In this document: piece after piece, positions 50,219 through 60,593 of the stretch | Numbering within the stretch: the first letter of the stretch is position 1 | How the letters are laid out: the number at the start of each line of letters is the position of its first letter | Assembly (NCBI GenBank): GCA_965224785.1 | Contig: OZ245062.1 | Span: 2,294,001 to 2,358,000, forward strand | DNA length: 64,000 nucleotides | DNA from: JALSNL01 sp036479585 | GTDB taxonomy: Bacteria > Bacteroidota > Ignavibacteria > Ignavibacteriales > Melioribacteraceae | Direction of reading: 5' to 3' | Notes under the pieces: generated by a model | Databases searched by the model: none | Seen by the model: the letters and a program-made list of their open reading frames with translations, nothing else | Told to the model about the DNA's origin: nothing | Position numbers and translations under genes: made by a program

Positions 50219-52177
50219 TTACTTGTAAAACAGTTCTAAATTCTGTGCCATTCTTTTATCATAATCTTGCTGAGAAGCTCGTTCAGAATTAGCCATTTGT
50301 TTAATTATTTTTTGAACTTTTTTAGTTCTAACATTTAAGGCATCAATTACATTTAGAGCATGTGTAATTGCAAAATGATTTGAGTACAACTCTGTATTCT
50401 TAGGTGTAGTACCTTTAGTCATTTTTGGTAATTTTAATATTTGCAAAAAGGACTCAATAGATTTTTCTTTTTCTCCTAAATGATACAAAGCTTCAGTGGA
50501 TGCAATTCTTACACTTAGAGATTCATCATCAAGAAGAGTTAATAAAATATTTTTTGCTCTAATTGATTCTTCTTTTAGAATTGCACAACCAGTTGCTGCC
50601 CAATACCTTACTACTGGTTCAGAATCTTTTAATCTTTCTAATAATATATTAAGATTTTTTATCTTTCCTTCTGCAGCGATATTAGCAGTTTCTAAAACTC
50701 TTTCAAATGGGAAATTATCACTTCTTATAAAGTCATAAGGAGTTGTCCCCTTTGAACGTTTAACCATTTCAGCTTCTGGAATGAGACCTAAATCTTTTGT
50801 TTCTAGCAAGTGATTTTGTAAAACATCACTTAATCGTTTTAACTCATTTTTAAAATTTGGGTTACTTGCAAGGTTATTAACATTATCAGGATCATTTGAA
50901 ATTTCATATAGTTCTTCAATTGGTTTAGTTTGCCAAAAATATGATTGTTCATCGTTACACAATCCTTGTTCATAAGCTCTCTCCCAAGATGCTACAGATT
51001 TTGCTTTCCACAAGTATTGAATTTTTCCTCCATAAATTCTATGTGGCATATAGTTTCTTATGTATCTATATTTTTTATCTCGTACTGTTCTAACTAAATC
51101 GTATCGCTCATCCATTCGTCCTCTAAAACCAAAACTATAATCTGTTTCAACATTATTATTATCAATGAATGAGTTTCCCTCCATATATTTTGGAGCATCA
51201 ATGCCAGCTATGTTCAATAGTGTCGGGGCTAAATCAACAAAACTAATTACATCATCAGTAGCTGTTCCCATCATTTGTTTTGTTAGATGTTTATGTTTTT
51301 CAGGGACATGAAGTAAGAAAGGAACTCTCAAACCGGAATCAAAAAGATATCGCTTACTCCCAGCAAGTACACCACCGTGATCACTTAAATATATAATTAT
51401 TGAGTTTTCCCAAAAACCATCTTCTTTAATTTTGTTTAGAACTACTCCCATTTCTCTATCCATCAGTTCAATACATTCATAGTACTTTGCCCAATCTTCT
51501 TTTATCTCTGGAGTATTAGGATGTTGATTAGGAAGTACTATTTTATTTGTGTCAAACTTGGCATCATCCCACCATTGCTGAGCTTGAACAGTATCAACTC
51601 CGTGTGCTTTCAAAGTTCCTTTAAAATATTCAAAGTTACCAGCATTAGGATGAATTTTACTTTCGTGACTCATCCAAGTATTATACATTATAAAGAATGG
51701 TTGATTTTTCTTCTTCCCTTTCAAAGCATCATTCCAACCCCACCAATCTGTTACATCCCAAACACTATCTTGGTCAATTGTATTATAATCTTTCTTAACT
51801 CTGTTAGAAGTAAAGTAACCAGCTTTCTTTAAATAATAAGGAAAGAACTTCATAAATTCTGGGGAGGGATTTTTACTTCGCATATTTTGCGTACCCATAC
51901 TTGTTGCATACATTCCGCTAATAAGAGTTGAACGAGATGGAGCACAAACTGGAGCATTTGCAAATGCATTTGTATATTTAATACTTTCTTTAGAAAAGGC
52001 ATCTAAGTTAGGAGTGTTAGCTAACGAATCACCATAACATCCAAGCAATGGGCTGTTGTCTTCACTAACTAATAAAATTATATTTGGTGGTTGCAGTTTT
52101 TCATTTTTACTTTTTGTACAACTCGAAAGTAAAAGCAAAATTAGAACAATAAAATATGTGTGGATTTTCAATTTCAT
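50219..52177 (-). CDS. Sulfatase lipoprotein (S1 family) with C-terminal HEAT repeats
   Basis: A 652-residue lipoprotein (lipobox LLSSC, Cys20) that hydrolyses sulfate esters on glycans. The metal-site start PNIILLVSEDNSPLLGCYG is normal. The C-x-P-S-R signature is C78-APSR82, so maturation to formylglycine by an FGE/anSME-type enzyme, not seen here, is required. IIYLSDHGG and FVDLAPTLLNIAG are typical. The last 150 residues form HEAT-like repeats (VRYWAATGCAILKEES, VRIASTEALYHLGEKEKS), which may mediate contacts. It resembles heparan N-sulfatase-type or sulfoglycosidase-associated S1 enzymes. It lies 1 bp after the DUF6298-like gene. Confidence 0.93.
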   Translation of the reverse strand: MKLKIHTYFIVLILLLLSSCTKSKNEKLQPPNIILLVSEDNSPLLGCYGDSLANTPNLDAFSKESIKYTNAFANAPVCAPSRSTLISGMYATSMGTQNMRSKNPSPEFMKFFPYYLKKAGYFTSNRVKKDYNTIDQDSVWDVTDWWGWNDALKGKKKNQPFFIMYNTWMSHESKIHPNAGNFEYFKGTLKAHGVDTVQAQQWWDDAKFDTNKIVLPNQHPNTPEIKEDWAKYYECIELMDREMGVVLNKIKEDGFWENSIIIYLSDHGGVLAGSKRYLFDSGLRVPFLLHVPEKHKHLTKQMMGTATDDVISFVDLAPTLLNIAGIDAPKYMEGNSFIDNNNVETDYSFGFRGRMDERYDLVRTVRDKKYRYIRNYMPHRIYGGKIQYLWKAKSVASWERAYEQGLCNDEQSYFWQTKPIEELYEISNDPDNVNNLASNPNFKNELKRLSDVLQNHLLETKDLGLIPEAEMVKRSKGTTPYDFIRSDNFPFERVLETANIAAEGKIKNLNILLERLKDSEPVVRYWAATGCAILKEESIRAKNILLTLLDDESLSVRIASTEALYHLGEKEKSIESFLQILKLPKMTKGTTPKNTELYSNHFAITHALNVIDALNVRTKKVQKIIKQMANSERASQQDYDKRMAQNLELFYK

Positions 52178-53665
52178 TTATTCCTTAGTTTCAACTAATA
52201 AAACCCAAAAACCTTCATCCGGCGGATTTATTTCATACCCTTTTTTTAGCAATACATCCTCTTTCTCAAACCATTTTGTACCAGTAACATCCAACCACCG
52301 GAAGTTTACATTCCCCAATAGATTTAGGCTAGGTCTGCCACCATCAAAGAAAAGAATTGCAAATTGTTTTTTATTTTTATTTGCAAGAGTATAAACTTCG
52401 TGTCCACCTTTATAAGCAATAAACCATGGGTCTGGTTCCATATTAAATAAATCAATTTTGTTTAGAAGCATACTCATACTTTTAATATGAATTTGTGCAT
52501 AACTATTAATACCATTCCCAAATGGTTCTCTATGAAATCTTGTAGAAGCAATTCCGCCAAACAAATTCCGCCAAAACTTTTCTGCTCCCTGTGCTTGGTC
52601 ACCGCACCATCTTGCATTACTGGGACCACCATAAATTTTATCAACCATAATAGGACGTGGATTCTCAGAGTTTTTTACTTTTTTATATACCCAATAATTT
52701 ATTGCATAATGTATTTCATTAAATTGAGAATTTGAATTTGATATATCTACATAATCATAAATCTCTGGTTTTTCAATTTGTAAAATTGGACTACTCCTAC
52801 CCATATATGGATGATCGTATTTTGTTATATAATTCATCGGAACAATTTCACCTCCAGTTGGATCCCAATCATCATACATATCGGTTGCATAGATAGTTTT
52901 ATTTTTTTCTGCTGCCCTCTTTTTAACATAGCTTATCCAATACTCTCCCCATTTAGGATTTGAATAATTCTCGTTATTCATACAATATAAAATGTTGCTA
53001 CGGTTGAGACTTATTGAAAGAAGTTTATCAATAAACTGTTCTAAATATTTTAGAACTTTTGGGTTGTGATTATTTAATCCTGGTATTGTTTCATAAATTG
53101 GATTGAGAGCTTCCCAATGATAAAAATCAAATTCAGCAGGAAGATTAGTTTCTTCAATTGTGTAATTTGAATTAACTGCAGGATTAAAAGGAGTATCCAA
53201 CCAACCTTGAATACCGTGTTTGTGGAAATCAACAGTAGGCCAAATTTCCAACATTATAATTATTCCTCTTTTTTCGGTTTCACTCACAAATGTTTTAAAC
53301 TTATTCCAATATTCCGGATTTGGTTTGTTCAAATCGTATAATCCATCAACTTTCAAATAAGGTTTAGAATTTCCTTTATCTCGCCAGCTCATATTTCCAC
53401 GTACAAAGTTTCCGCCTAAAGATTTAATAAGATCAAGCTCTTCAATTAAATATTTATTTTGATGGAGATTATCATTACTCGAACCTCCGTATAGAAAGAT
53501 TGGTTTACCATTATAGTTCCAATACATTGGGTTATCAGAGTTAAACTGAATACCATCTTGTTGATGATTGATTATTTGTGCTTGAAGAGAATTAGTAAAA
53601 AACAGAAATATCAAAGAGATTACTAGAAGTACAAAATATATTTCCGAATACTTTATATTATTCAT
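52178..53665 (-). CDS. Secreted DUF6298-like putative glycosidase
   Basis: A 495-residue exported protein with a signal peptide (about 1-29, ending LQAQ) and AGAGG before the ATG. A TIM-barrel-like order is visible: NGKPIFLYGGSSNDN, LDLIKSLGGNFVRGNMSWRD, GIIIMLEIWPTVDFH, ILYCMNNENY with an Asn-Glu pair, IYATDMYDDWDP, and RPIMVDKIYGGPSN. Near the C-terminus is HIKSMSMLLNKIDLFNMEPDP, then a beta-sandwich ending FRWLDVTGTKWFE. This is like putative cellulase-fold proteins with DUF6298 found near sulfatases. No activity is known to me. It lies 1 bp before the sulfatase gene and 36 bp after GH94, in the same operon. Confidence 0.72.
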   Translation of the reverse strand: MNNIKYSEIYFVLLVISLIFLFFTNSLQAQIINHQQDGIQFNSDNPMYWNYNGKPIFLYGGSSNDNLHQNKYLIEELDLIKSLGGNFVRGNMSWRDKGNSKPYLKVDGLYDLNKPNPEYWNKFKTFVSETEKRGIIIMLEIWPTVDFHKHGIQGWLDTPFNPAVNSNYTIEETNLPAEFDFYHWEALNPIYETIPGLNNHNPKVLKYLEQFIDKLLSISLNRSNILYCMNNENYSNPKWGEYWISYVKKRAAEKNKTIYATDMYDDWDPTGGEIVPMNYITKYDHPYMGRSSPILQIEKPEIYDYVDISNSNSQFNEIHYAINYWVYKKVKNSENPRPIMVDKIYGGPSNARWCGDQAQGAEKFWRNLFGGIASTRFHREPFGNGINSYAQIHIKSMSMLLNKIDLFNMEPDPWFIAYKGGHEVYTLANKNKKQFAILFFDGGRPSLNLLGNVNFRWLDVTGTKWFEKEDVLLKKGYEINPPDEGFWVLLVETKE

Positions 53666-53701
53666 TTTTCCTCTTGTAAAAAAATAATTTAGTGAGTTTC
53701 T

Positions 53702-56101
53702 TTATTCACCCATATTTACAATTACATCATTTTTTTCTTTCAAAAGCTCATACGGAATTTTACTACTTTCTATTTCACTTCCGTTTAGTATAATGTTAAC
53801 AACTCCTTTTTCAACTGAGTTAGGGTTTTCAACTTTTATATTCAACTCCTTGCCTCTTATGATTCTACTAACTGAAAACGTTTTCCAATCAGACGGAATA
53901 CAAGGATCAATCAATAAGTAATTATAGTGTGGCTGAATACCAAGTATATATTGAGTTGCTGAATAGTATGCCCAAGTTGCAGAACCGGAAAGCCAAGGCA
54001 CACGAGATTTACCAAAATGTGGATTATGTTTGCTTAAAGTTGATTGAGCATAAACATAAGGTTCTATTTCTCTAACTTCTGCTTTATCATTGTAAGTGGC
54101 TGGCATAAAAGCCTTGTGATATTCATAAGCCCTACTCCCATTACCCATCATAGCTTCTGCAATTACAGCCCAACCTTGAGTGTGTTGAAATATTCCCGCA
54201 TTCTCTTTTGTCCCCGGATTCATAAATCTTGCTCTAACTATATTATAATCAGTTTTCAAATAAGGAGGATCAGTAATTTGAATTCCATATTCAGTTGCTA
54301 GATTTTCATTTACCGCTTTCATAGCTTTTACAGCCTTCTCTTCTGATGCGTGACCACTTATTACTGACCAAGCTTGCGGATTCATAAATATTTTACCTTC
54401 TTCATTTTTATTTGAGCCATAAATATTTCCACTTGCATCAATACCACGAATATACCAATTGCCATCCCAGCCAATAATATCAATAGCTTTGTCTAATATT
54501 GTAAGTCTTTCTTTTCCCCACTCTATTTCAGATTGTTCATTTAACAATTCACCTATCTCAATATAATTTTTAAGTGCAAACCTTAATTGAAAAGCAACAA
54601 ACATACTTTCACCTTGCGATCCAAATCTCAGGCAATCATTCCAATCAGCTTTTAATCCAGAGGGAAGACCATTCTTACCACTATGTTCAAAGTTAAATTT
54701 AATAGCACGTTTTAAATGATTAAAAACTGTATCATCACCTCTATCAGCATAGGGAAGAACCTTTTTGTAGAAATCAATTTCTCCAGTTTCCTTTACATAA
54801 GCAGGTACAGAATTAAATAACCAAAGACAATCATCGGAACGATATTCATCTTCTTGCGGTAATTTCTCTTTCCCTGGTTTATGAGAGAATTGTTTAACAA
54901 CAGGCATTGCTCCACCATTTGAACATTGTCCAGTAATCAATAATTCTAATCTTTCTTTTGCCTCTTCAGTAATGTTATGAACCACTCCTAAAATATCTTG
55001 AACTGAATCTCTATAACCCAAACCGTCTCGTTCATCCGCCGTATATATAAGACTTGCTGCTCTTGACCAAGCAAATGTGATTAATGAGTTGTATGGATTC
55101 CAAGTATTTATCATACTATTAAATGCCGGATCAGGAGTTTCGGCAGAAAAATTATTCATTCTTGCATGCCAGTATGACTTTAATTCTGAGAACTCTAAAT
55201 TTACTTTTGACAAACTTTTATATTCTTCAACTAGTTTTTTACCTTCTACATTGGCTTTGCCAATTCCAAGTAACACAAGAAAATCTTTTTCTTCTCCTGC
55301 TTCAAGTTCAAGATCAATTTGTAAAACACCGCAAGCATTTTCTCCAAACGCAAGTGAATTTGTTGTCTTGCCATTTTCAACAACTAAGGGATTCGAATAA
55401 GTTCTATATGAACCAAGAAATTTTTCACGATCCGTCTCAAAACCAACAATATCAGCACCAACTACAGCCATAAATGTATTTCGTTGTTGGTCTTTTTCAT
55501 CAAAATCATCTGGCATTTCAGGTAGTAAAACATTTGTTCCGTGATTTATAATATTATCAATCACATCCATTTTTACTGTGTACTGTGTGTATTGTAAGTT
55601 TAGCATATCATCAAGTGCATTCCAGTTACCTGGAAATTCTACATAAGTAAACACAGAAAGTTTACGTTTCGTACTTCCAATATTTTTTATTTTTGTTGAC
55701 CAACACTCATAAGACTTTCCAAGTGGAACAAACATTTTTGTTTGAGTTTTTATGTCATCATATTCAGAATCAAATATTGCATAGCCAGTTCCAAATCTCA
55801 CTTCCGATTTATATTTATCCAAAGGCTTACCAATTGGCTGCCAAGAAGTTGTCCAATAGTCTTTGCTTTCATTATCTCTAATGTACAAATACCTTCCGGG
55901 TTGATCCATCGGAACTGAGTTAAATCTAAAGCGAGTTGTTCTACCTTGTCCGCCAGATTTATAAAAGCTATACCCACCAGCATTATTGGTTATTACAATT
56001 CCATATTCAGTATTGCCTAAGTAGTTACTCCAAGAACGAGGAGTGTTAGGTTTTGTAATTACATATTCTTTTTCTTCGTCATCAAAATATCCGTATTGCA
56101 T
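53702..56101 (-). CDS. GH94 glycoside phosphorylase (cellobiose/chitobiose phosphorylase-like)
   Basis: A 799-residue cytoplasmic enzyme without a signal peptide. It splits a beta-linked disaccharide with phosphate to give a sugar-1-phosphate. The N-terminal MQYGYFDDEEKEYVITKPNTPRSW and NAGGYSFY are typical GH94. The catalytic barrel carries RDGLGYRDSVQDILG (about 358-372), GGAMPVV, EYRSDDCLWL and the general-acid Asp489 in ADWNDCL. The C-terminal PWLSGSATWAYYSATQYILGI is conserved. AAGGTAAAA lies before the ATG. It heads the operon with sulfatase, PhyH and GH20. With GH20 nearby a chitobiose-type substrate is possible, but cellobiose or another beta-glucoside fits as well. Confidence 0.9.
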   Translation of the reverse strand: MQYGYFDDEEKEYVITKPNTPRSWSNYLGNTEYGIVITNNAGGYSFYKSGGQGRTTRFRFNSVPMDQPGRYLYIRDNESKDYWTTSWQPIGKPLDKYKSEVRFGTGYAIFDSEYDDIKTQTKMFVPLGKSYECWSTKIKNIGSTKRKLSVFTYVEFPGNWNALDDMLNLQYTQYTVKMDVIDNIINHGTNVLLPEMPDDFDEKDQQRNTFMAVVGADIVGFETDREKFLGSYRTYSNPLVVENGKTTNSLAFGENACGVLQIDLELEAGEEKDFLVLLGIGKANVEGKKLVEEYKSLSKVNLEFSELKSYWHARMNNFSAETPDPAFNSMINTWNPYNSLITFAWSRAASLIYTADERDGLGYRDSVQDILGVVHNITEEAKERLELLITGQCSNGGAMPVVKQFSHKPGKEKLPQEDEYRSDDCLWLFNSVPAYVKETGEIDFYKKVLPYADRGDDTVFNHLKRAIKFNFEHSGKNGLPSGLKADWNDCLRFGSQGESMFVAFQLRFALKNYIEIGELLNEQSEIEWGKERLTILDKAIDIIGWDGNWYIRGIDASGNIYGSNKNEEGKIFMNPQAWSVISGHASEEKAVKAMKAVNENLATEYGIQITDPPYLKTDYNIVRARFMNPGTKENAGIFQHTQGWAVIAEAMMGNGSRAYEYHKAFMPATYNDKAEVREIEPYVYAQSTLSKHNPHFGKSRVPWLSGSATWAYYSATQYILGIQPHYNYLLIDPCIPSDWKTFSVSRIIRGKELNIKVENPNSVEKGVVNIILNGSEIESSKIPYELLKEKNDVIVNMGE

Positions 56102-56121
56102 TTTTACCTTTTATAATTAAA

Positions 56122-56145
56122 ACCACAGACAAGAATGTCTGCGGT
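56122..56145. repeat. Short palindromic repeat before GH94
   Basis: ACCACAGAC and GTCTGCGGT form a 9-bp stem with one mismatch around AAGAAT. It sits in the 105-bp gap between the GH106 stop and the GH94 start, and resembles a small dispersed repeat seen, from memory, in many Bacteroidota genomes. Confidence 0.5.
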
Positions 56146-56206
56146 ACAATGTAACACAGTCCAGATTTGTTATTATCGGAACTGTAAAAACTATTTATTG
56201 ATTTTT

Positions 56207-59179
56207 CTATTTTAATATTTTGTTGAATTTAATTTTAACAGGCCCTAACAAGCCGGACTTTACCAATGGAACTTCCTTCCAAGGAGATATCCACGCATTT
56301 GGTCCTTTTGTAATGTTGGAATGGGTGCGTTTATCTTTGCCTACTCTATGTGCATCACCCGTCATTTGATTTGAAAGGACATTGGCAACTTCGATAATTA
56401 AATTATTCTTCCCTTTTTTTGCAGTTTTTGTAATATCAATTTGATAAGGTGAATACCACAAAATATCTAATGGCTTTCCATTAAAAAATACCTTTGCAAC
56501 TTTTGAAACTCCGCCTAAGTCTAAAGTGATTTGATTATTTATATCCACTTCATCTTCAGTTAGTTCAATTTGTTTTAGATATGTTGCAATTCCAGAGAAA
56601 TGCTTAATTCCTTCATCTTCAAAATCTGTCCAAGACTTTAGTTTATCAAGGGTAATATTTTGCGGAGCTCCCTTTCCATAAGGAAATTTGAGTTTCCAAT
56701 TTCCAGTTATTTCTTTTTCTTCAACAGTTTTTGAGTTGTCAAATATTTTTTCAGAGCCATCGGAATATATAATTTTATATTTCCCTTCCGATTCAAAAAT
56801 AATTTTATCTTTACTAAAACTTATTGGGAATCTATCCTTAGAATTGGGAAATAACACTTCATCATTTATACTGATTTCAACAATATGTTTTTTCATTTCG
56901 TTATTTCTAAGAATAATAAAAGTAGAACCGAAACCATCCAAGTTCAAAGGAAAAGTTGTTATGCCATTTTCAGTTATATAGATAGGCAATTTATTAATTG
57001 TTGCATAATCTGAATTCCATATTTCTGGTACCCCTTTTTTAGAACGTAATTTAAATTCGAATGTTTGCTTTTGGTCGCTGGTATTCCTCACAAAGTAGAT
57101 ATCAGCTTCATCTGTACTACGATGAATATAATCTAAATGATTTTGTGGATTCTCTTTGTTTATTTGAATATCAGGACGGACACTTAAATCTTTCAAAACT
57201 TCTCTTAAAGGTTGAGTCTTTGAATAAACAATACCTTTACCAAATGAAATCTTATGATTTTCATCACTCCACATTTTTTCTGCAAGTTCTTTTATTCGTT
57301 TATCATTAACTTTATAATTACTAAGACTATGCGAATGAGTTGGTTTTTTACCAACTACAATTCCACCTTTTTTTACTAGTGCAGAAATCTTTTCTAACAC
57401 TTTAGGATTCATAGCATCATCATCTGGCAAGACAAGTATTTTATAACTCTGTCCGTGTGGAAGAACAAATCTGCCATCTTTAACATCTAGTCTATTTAGA
57501 ATAATATCAGAGTTTGTGTAATCATAATCATAACCAAACCCAAGTGATTGAATGAACTTTTTTCTATCAACAAAATTAGGAGCTTTATCACCATAGTAAA
57601 AAAGGACATCCCCAACAAAATTCCCTTGTTGAAGAAGAAAACAACTTCTAGCCAAATAATTATGAAATCCCTCAGATAAATCCCACCAAGCTCGAGTTGT
57701 ATTTATTATAGTACCAAAATTATAGACCCAACCAGGTTTCCCGGCTTCCCTAGGAATGTGTGGAGTAGTGTGATACACAAAACTGGTTAGCCCTTCACAC
57801 ATTGCTTTATCAGCAGTCGCCTTCAGATCACCAGGCCCAAATTGCCAAAGTTGTGTTCCAGTAAAAGCTTCTGCTTCAACTCTTGGTTGATTGTACAAAT
57901 GTGATGCACTTGCAGGTCCTTTTATTATTTGTAATTCATCTTTTTTTTCTTTTGTAAATAATGAATCATACCAAAACTCTCCTCTAGGGACACTACATTT
58001 CCCAAGAGAACTTAAAGATTCAAAGGGACAATTATGTATTGGTGGCCCAGGACCTCCCGCTTCGGCAATAAAATCCAACCCTTTTTCGTTACACATTTTT
58101 TTACCGAGTTCATAATGATTTTCAATTATCAAATCCGACAAAGTCTTTTTGAAATCGAATAGAAATCTTTCAGTAACTTCTTTACTCTTTATAATGTATC
58201 CTTCAAGAGCCGGTAAGTAAGAAGTTAGTTCGTATCTATTTCTTCTTTTAAATTCTTCAGGTAACTTAACTGTCCAGACTGCACTATTAGCTTCGTAGCT
58301 ATCTGTATATAAATATTGCAATGCAGTTTTAGAAAGATCGCCTAATTCATTTTCTAATTTTTCAAAAAAGAAATTAAGATGTCTTTTCATTGCTTCGGGA
58401 TTAAAATGGTCAATCATTAATCCATTGGAGTTTGGGCTTGGTCTCATCAACGGTTGCCCAGTACCAGTAGTTATATATCGAGTGATTTTCCATTTACCAG
58501 TTGGAACATTCCAATTTAATTTTCCATTTTTAAAGTGTCCTGAGATATCAACTAAATTCGAGATTAAAGAATCATCCCTTGCTTGATAAGCTAACAAAAC
58601 AACATCCTTATAAAATGTTGGTAAGCCATCATCTCCTTTTTCAAGTAACATTTTAATACCATCTTGAAGTCCATTATATCTGTTTGGGATATGTGGGAAT
58701 GGAATATTCTCAGAAAAATAAGATGGTCCATTTATAACTAATGATGTATCAAATAATCCCATCACTCCATCTTCTGGCTTCACCCAAGAACCGCCAGCAT
58801 TCCAACTACTAGAAATAGTTAATCCAATTTCCATTCCAATTTTACCAGCTTCTCTTATTCCGTGTGCAATTGCTTGAACAGATTCATCACCCATAAAGGA
58901 TGGACCATCAGGAATAACTCCATTTGGGTCAACCCATCCGGCAACGTCCCAAATATCCAGCGTTCCCATTCCCTTTTCTTTGAACTCTTTTAATTCTATG
59001 GTCATTTGAGTTAGGTCAAAATTTCCATTTACCAAACACCAGTAGCCTTTTGGTTTTGCAGATATTGGTGGGTTTAGAAAACCAGTTTCTAAATCAGAAA
59101 ATTTCTTTTCTTGACCTAATGTAAAATTGGATATGAAAATTATAAAACTTAGAAATAATACAAGTTGATTTGTTTTCAT
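56207..59179 (-). CDS. GH106-like alpha-L-rhamnosidase (secreted)
   Basis: A 990-residue exported protein with a signal peptide (1-22, ending TLGQ). Its start, KPKGYWCLVNGNFDLTQMTIELKEFKEKGMGTLDIWDVAG, matches the opening of large GH106 rhamnosidases. Further blocks are GLTISSSWNAGGSWVKPEDG, LYTDSYEANSAVWTVKLPEEF, EAGGPGPPIHNCPFES, AEAFTGTQLWQFGPGDLKATADKAMCEGL and, at the C-terminus, a GH2-like sugar-binding domain (VFFNGKPLDILWYSPYQIDI, NLIIEVANVLSNQM). The family acts on rhamnosyl links in rhamnogalacturonan-type glycans. It is followed upstream (8 bp) by a GPH symporter gene, so secretion, import and the BMC pathway could be linked. GH106 is assigned by motif order. Confidence 0.84.
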   Translation of the reverse strand: MKTNQLVLFLSFIIFISNFTLGQEKKFSDLETGFLNPPISAKPKGYWCLVNGNFDLTQMTIELKEFKEKGMGTLDIWDVAGWVDPNGVIPDGPSFMGDESVQAIAHGIREAGKIGMEIGLTISSSWNAGGSWVKPEDGVMGLFDTSLVINGPSYFSENIPFPHIPNRYNGLQDGIKMLLEKGDDGLPTFYKDVVLLAYQARDDSLISNLVDISGHFKNGKLNWNVPTGKWKITRYITTGTGQPLMRPSPNSNGLMIDHFNPEAMKRHLNFFFEKLENELGDLSKTALQYLYTDSYEANSAVWTVKLPEEFKRRNRYELTSYLPALEGYIIKSKEVTERFLFDFKKTLSDLIIENHYELGKKMCNEKGLDFIAEAGGPGPPIHNCPFESLSSLGKCSVPRGEFWYDSLFTKEKKDELQIIKGPASASHLYNQPRVEAEAFTGTQLWQFGPGDLKATADKAMCEGLTSFVYHTTPHIPREAGKPGWVYNFGTIINTTRAWWDLSEGFHNYLARSCFLLQQGNFVGDVLFYYGDKAPNFVDRKKFIQSLGFGYDYDYTNSDIILNRLDVKDGRFVLPHGQSYKILVLPDDDAMNPKVLEKISALVKKGGIVVGKKPTHSHSLSNYKVNDKRIKELAEKMWSDENHKISFGKGIVYSKTQPLREVLKDLSVRPDIQINKENPQNHLDYIHRSTDEADIYFVRNTSDQKQTFEFKLRSKKGVPEIWNSDYATINKLPIYITENGITTFPLNLDGFGSTFIILRNNEMKKHIVEISINDEVLFPNSKDRFPISFSKDKIIFESEGKYKIIYSDGSEKIFDNSKTVEEKEITGNWKLKFPYGKGAPQNITLDKLKSWTDFEDEGIKHFSGIATYLKQIELTEDEVDINNQITLDLGGVSKVAKVFFNGKPLDILWYSPYQIDITKTAKKGKNNLIIEVANVLSNQMTGDAHRVGKDKRTHSNITKGPNAWISPWKEVPLVKSGLLGPVKIKFNKILK

Positions 59180-59187
59180 ATTGAAAC

Positions 59188-60543
59188 CTATTGTTCTTTT
59201 CTTGCTTTTAAATCTGCTTCAATTACTGCAAGTTTATCTTCATCTAACTTATAGAATAAAAGAGGGATAATACAAAGCCCAGCAATTACTGCTGGTATAA
59301 TACTCATCAACATTTTTATTCCAAATATCGAATCCTCACTTTGAACTTGATTAGATTCATAACCATTGTATGCAAGAATCCACATTATAGCAGCTCCCCC
59401 AATAGCTACGCCACTTTTGATTGACATATTGGTAGCAGAAAAAATCAACCCAGTTGCTCTTCTATGAGATTTCCATTCAGAATAATCTGCTGTGTCAGCT
59501 AGCATTGACCACATCAACGGCATAGTAGGTCCAGATGCTAAAGAAAATATTATTTGAAGTGCGAATATTAATACTATATCCTCCGGTCCGGTAAAAAAGA
59601 AACCTATTTGAGAAACGGATATTATAATCAAAGATATAATAAATAATTTTCGCTTTCCCATTTTTGAAGAAAGCCATTTTGTTGGTAGCACCCCAAGTAG
59701 AACCGCAATGGTACCAACAACCATAAATGAAGTAGCTAGGTCTTTGTTCCCAAGATGATATTCAAAATAATACATAATATCGCCACTTCTAATTATCACA
59801 TAAATTAGTAGTAATATTGATGTTAGAAAAACCATAATCCAATCTTTGTTTTGCAGTAAGTCGTTAAAATCATCTTTTAGATTAGATTTTACTTTTACTT
59901 CAAGTTGAACTCTTTCTTTTGCAGAGAAAAATGTTACTAGAAAAAATATAATACTAATTGAACCAAGTACCGTCATTGTTAACCGATAGCCAATTGCATC
60001 GTTCCCTCCACCAAAATAATCAACCATTGGTAGAACAAAAGCTTGAACTGTTAATCCAGCAAGATATGCAAAAACAAATTTATACGATGATACACTTGTA
60101 CGTTCTTCTGAGTTCGGGGAAATTACACCAACCCACGAATTATAAGGAATCATAATGGCTGTATAGACTACCATCATTAGCCCATAAGTGATGTAAGCAT
60201 AAATAACTTTTCCCGAATCATTAAAGTCTGGAGTAGAAAACATTAGTATTGCCAGAACTCCGTAAGGAACCGCAAACCATAAAAGATAAGGACGAAACTT
60301 TCCCCAACGTGTATTAGTTCTATCTGCAATGACACCCATAATTGGATCATTAAAAGCATCAAAAAATCTTATAACAAGAAACATCGTTCCTACAGTTGCT
60401 GCACTTAAACCATAGGTGTCTGTATAAAATGCCGGGAGAAAGAACATTAAAGTTTGCCAAACAATTGATGATGAATATTCACCGACACTAAAACCAAGTT
60501 TCTCTTTTACTGAAAGTTTAGCATCATTTATAATTTTGTTCAT
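59188..60543 (-). CDS. MFS glycoside-pentoside-hexuronide (GPH):cation symporter
   Basis: A 451-residue inner-membrane transporter with about 12 helices. It has the GPH hallmarks: KLGFSVGEYSSSIVWQTLMFFLPAFYTDTYG near the start, FDAFNDPIMGVIADRTNTRWGKFRPY (the cation-site loop), and GPTMPLMWSMLADTADYSEWKSHRRATGLIFSA in the second half. It probably takes up an oligosaccharide or monosaccharide. It is 8 bp upstream of the GH106-like gene start side and 50 bp downstream of the esterase gene, so all three are probably on one transcript. The substrate is inferred as a rhamnoside or rhamnose. Confidence 0.93.
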   Translation of the reverse strand: MNKIINDAKLSVKEKLGFSVGEYSSSIVWQTLMFFLPAFYTDTYGLSAATVGTMFLVIRFFDAFNDPIMGVIADRTNTRWGKFRPYLLWFAVPYGVLAILMFSTPDFNDSGKVIYAYITYGLMMVVYTAIMIPYNSWVGVISPNSEERTSVSSYKFVFAYLAGLTVQAFVLPMVDYFGGGNDAIGYRLTMTVLGSISIIFFLVTFFSAKERVQLEVKVKSNLKDDFNDLLQNKDWIMVFLTSILLLIYVIIRSGDIMYYFEYHLGNKDLATSFMVVGTIAVLLGVLPTKWLSSKMGKRKLFIISLIIISVSQIGFFFTGPEDIVLIFALQIIFSLASGPTMPLMWSMLADTADYSEWKSHRRATGLIFSATNMSIKSGVAIGGAAIMWILAYNGYESNQVQSEDSIFGIKMLMSIIPAVIAGLCIIPLLFYKLDEDKLAVIEADLKARKEQ

Positions 60544-60593
60544 ATTATTTTCCTATTCTTTAGCAATTTGTTTTAAAACCAATTATTAGATTA

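Noticed and set aside
53874..53885. Perfect palindrome GAAAACGTTTTC as a LacI/CcpA-type operator
   Set aside because: It lies within the GH94 coding sequence, where the codons WKTFSV explain it; no promoter is nearby and the gene start is over 2 kb away.
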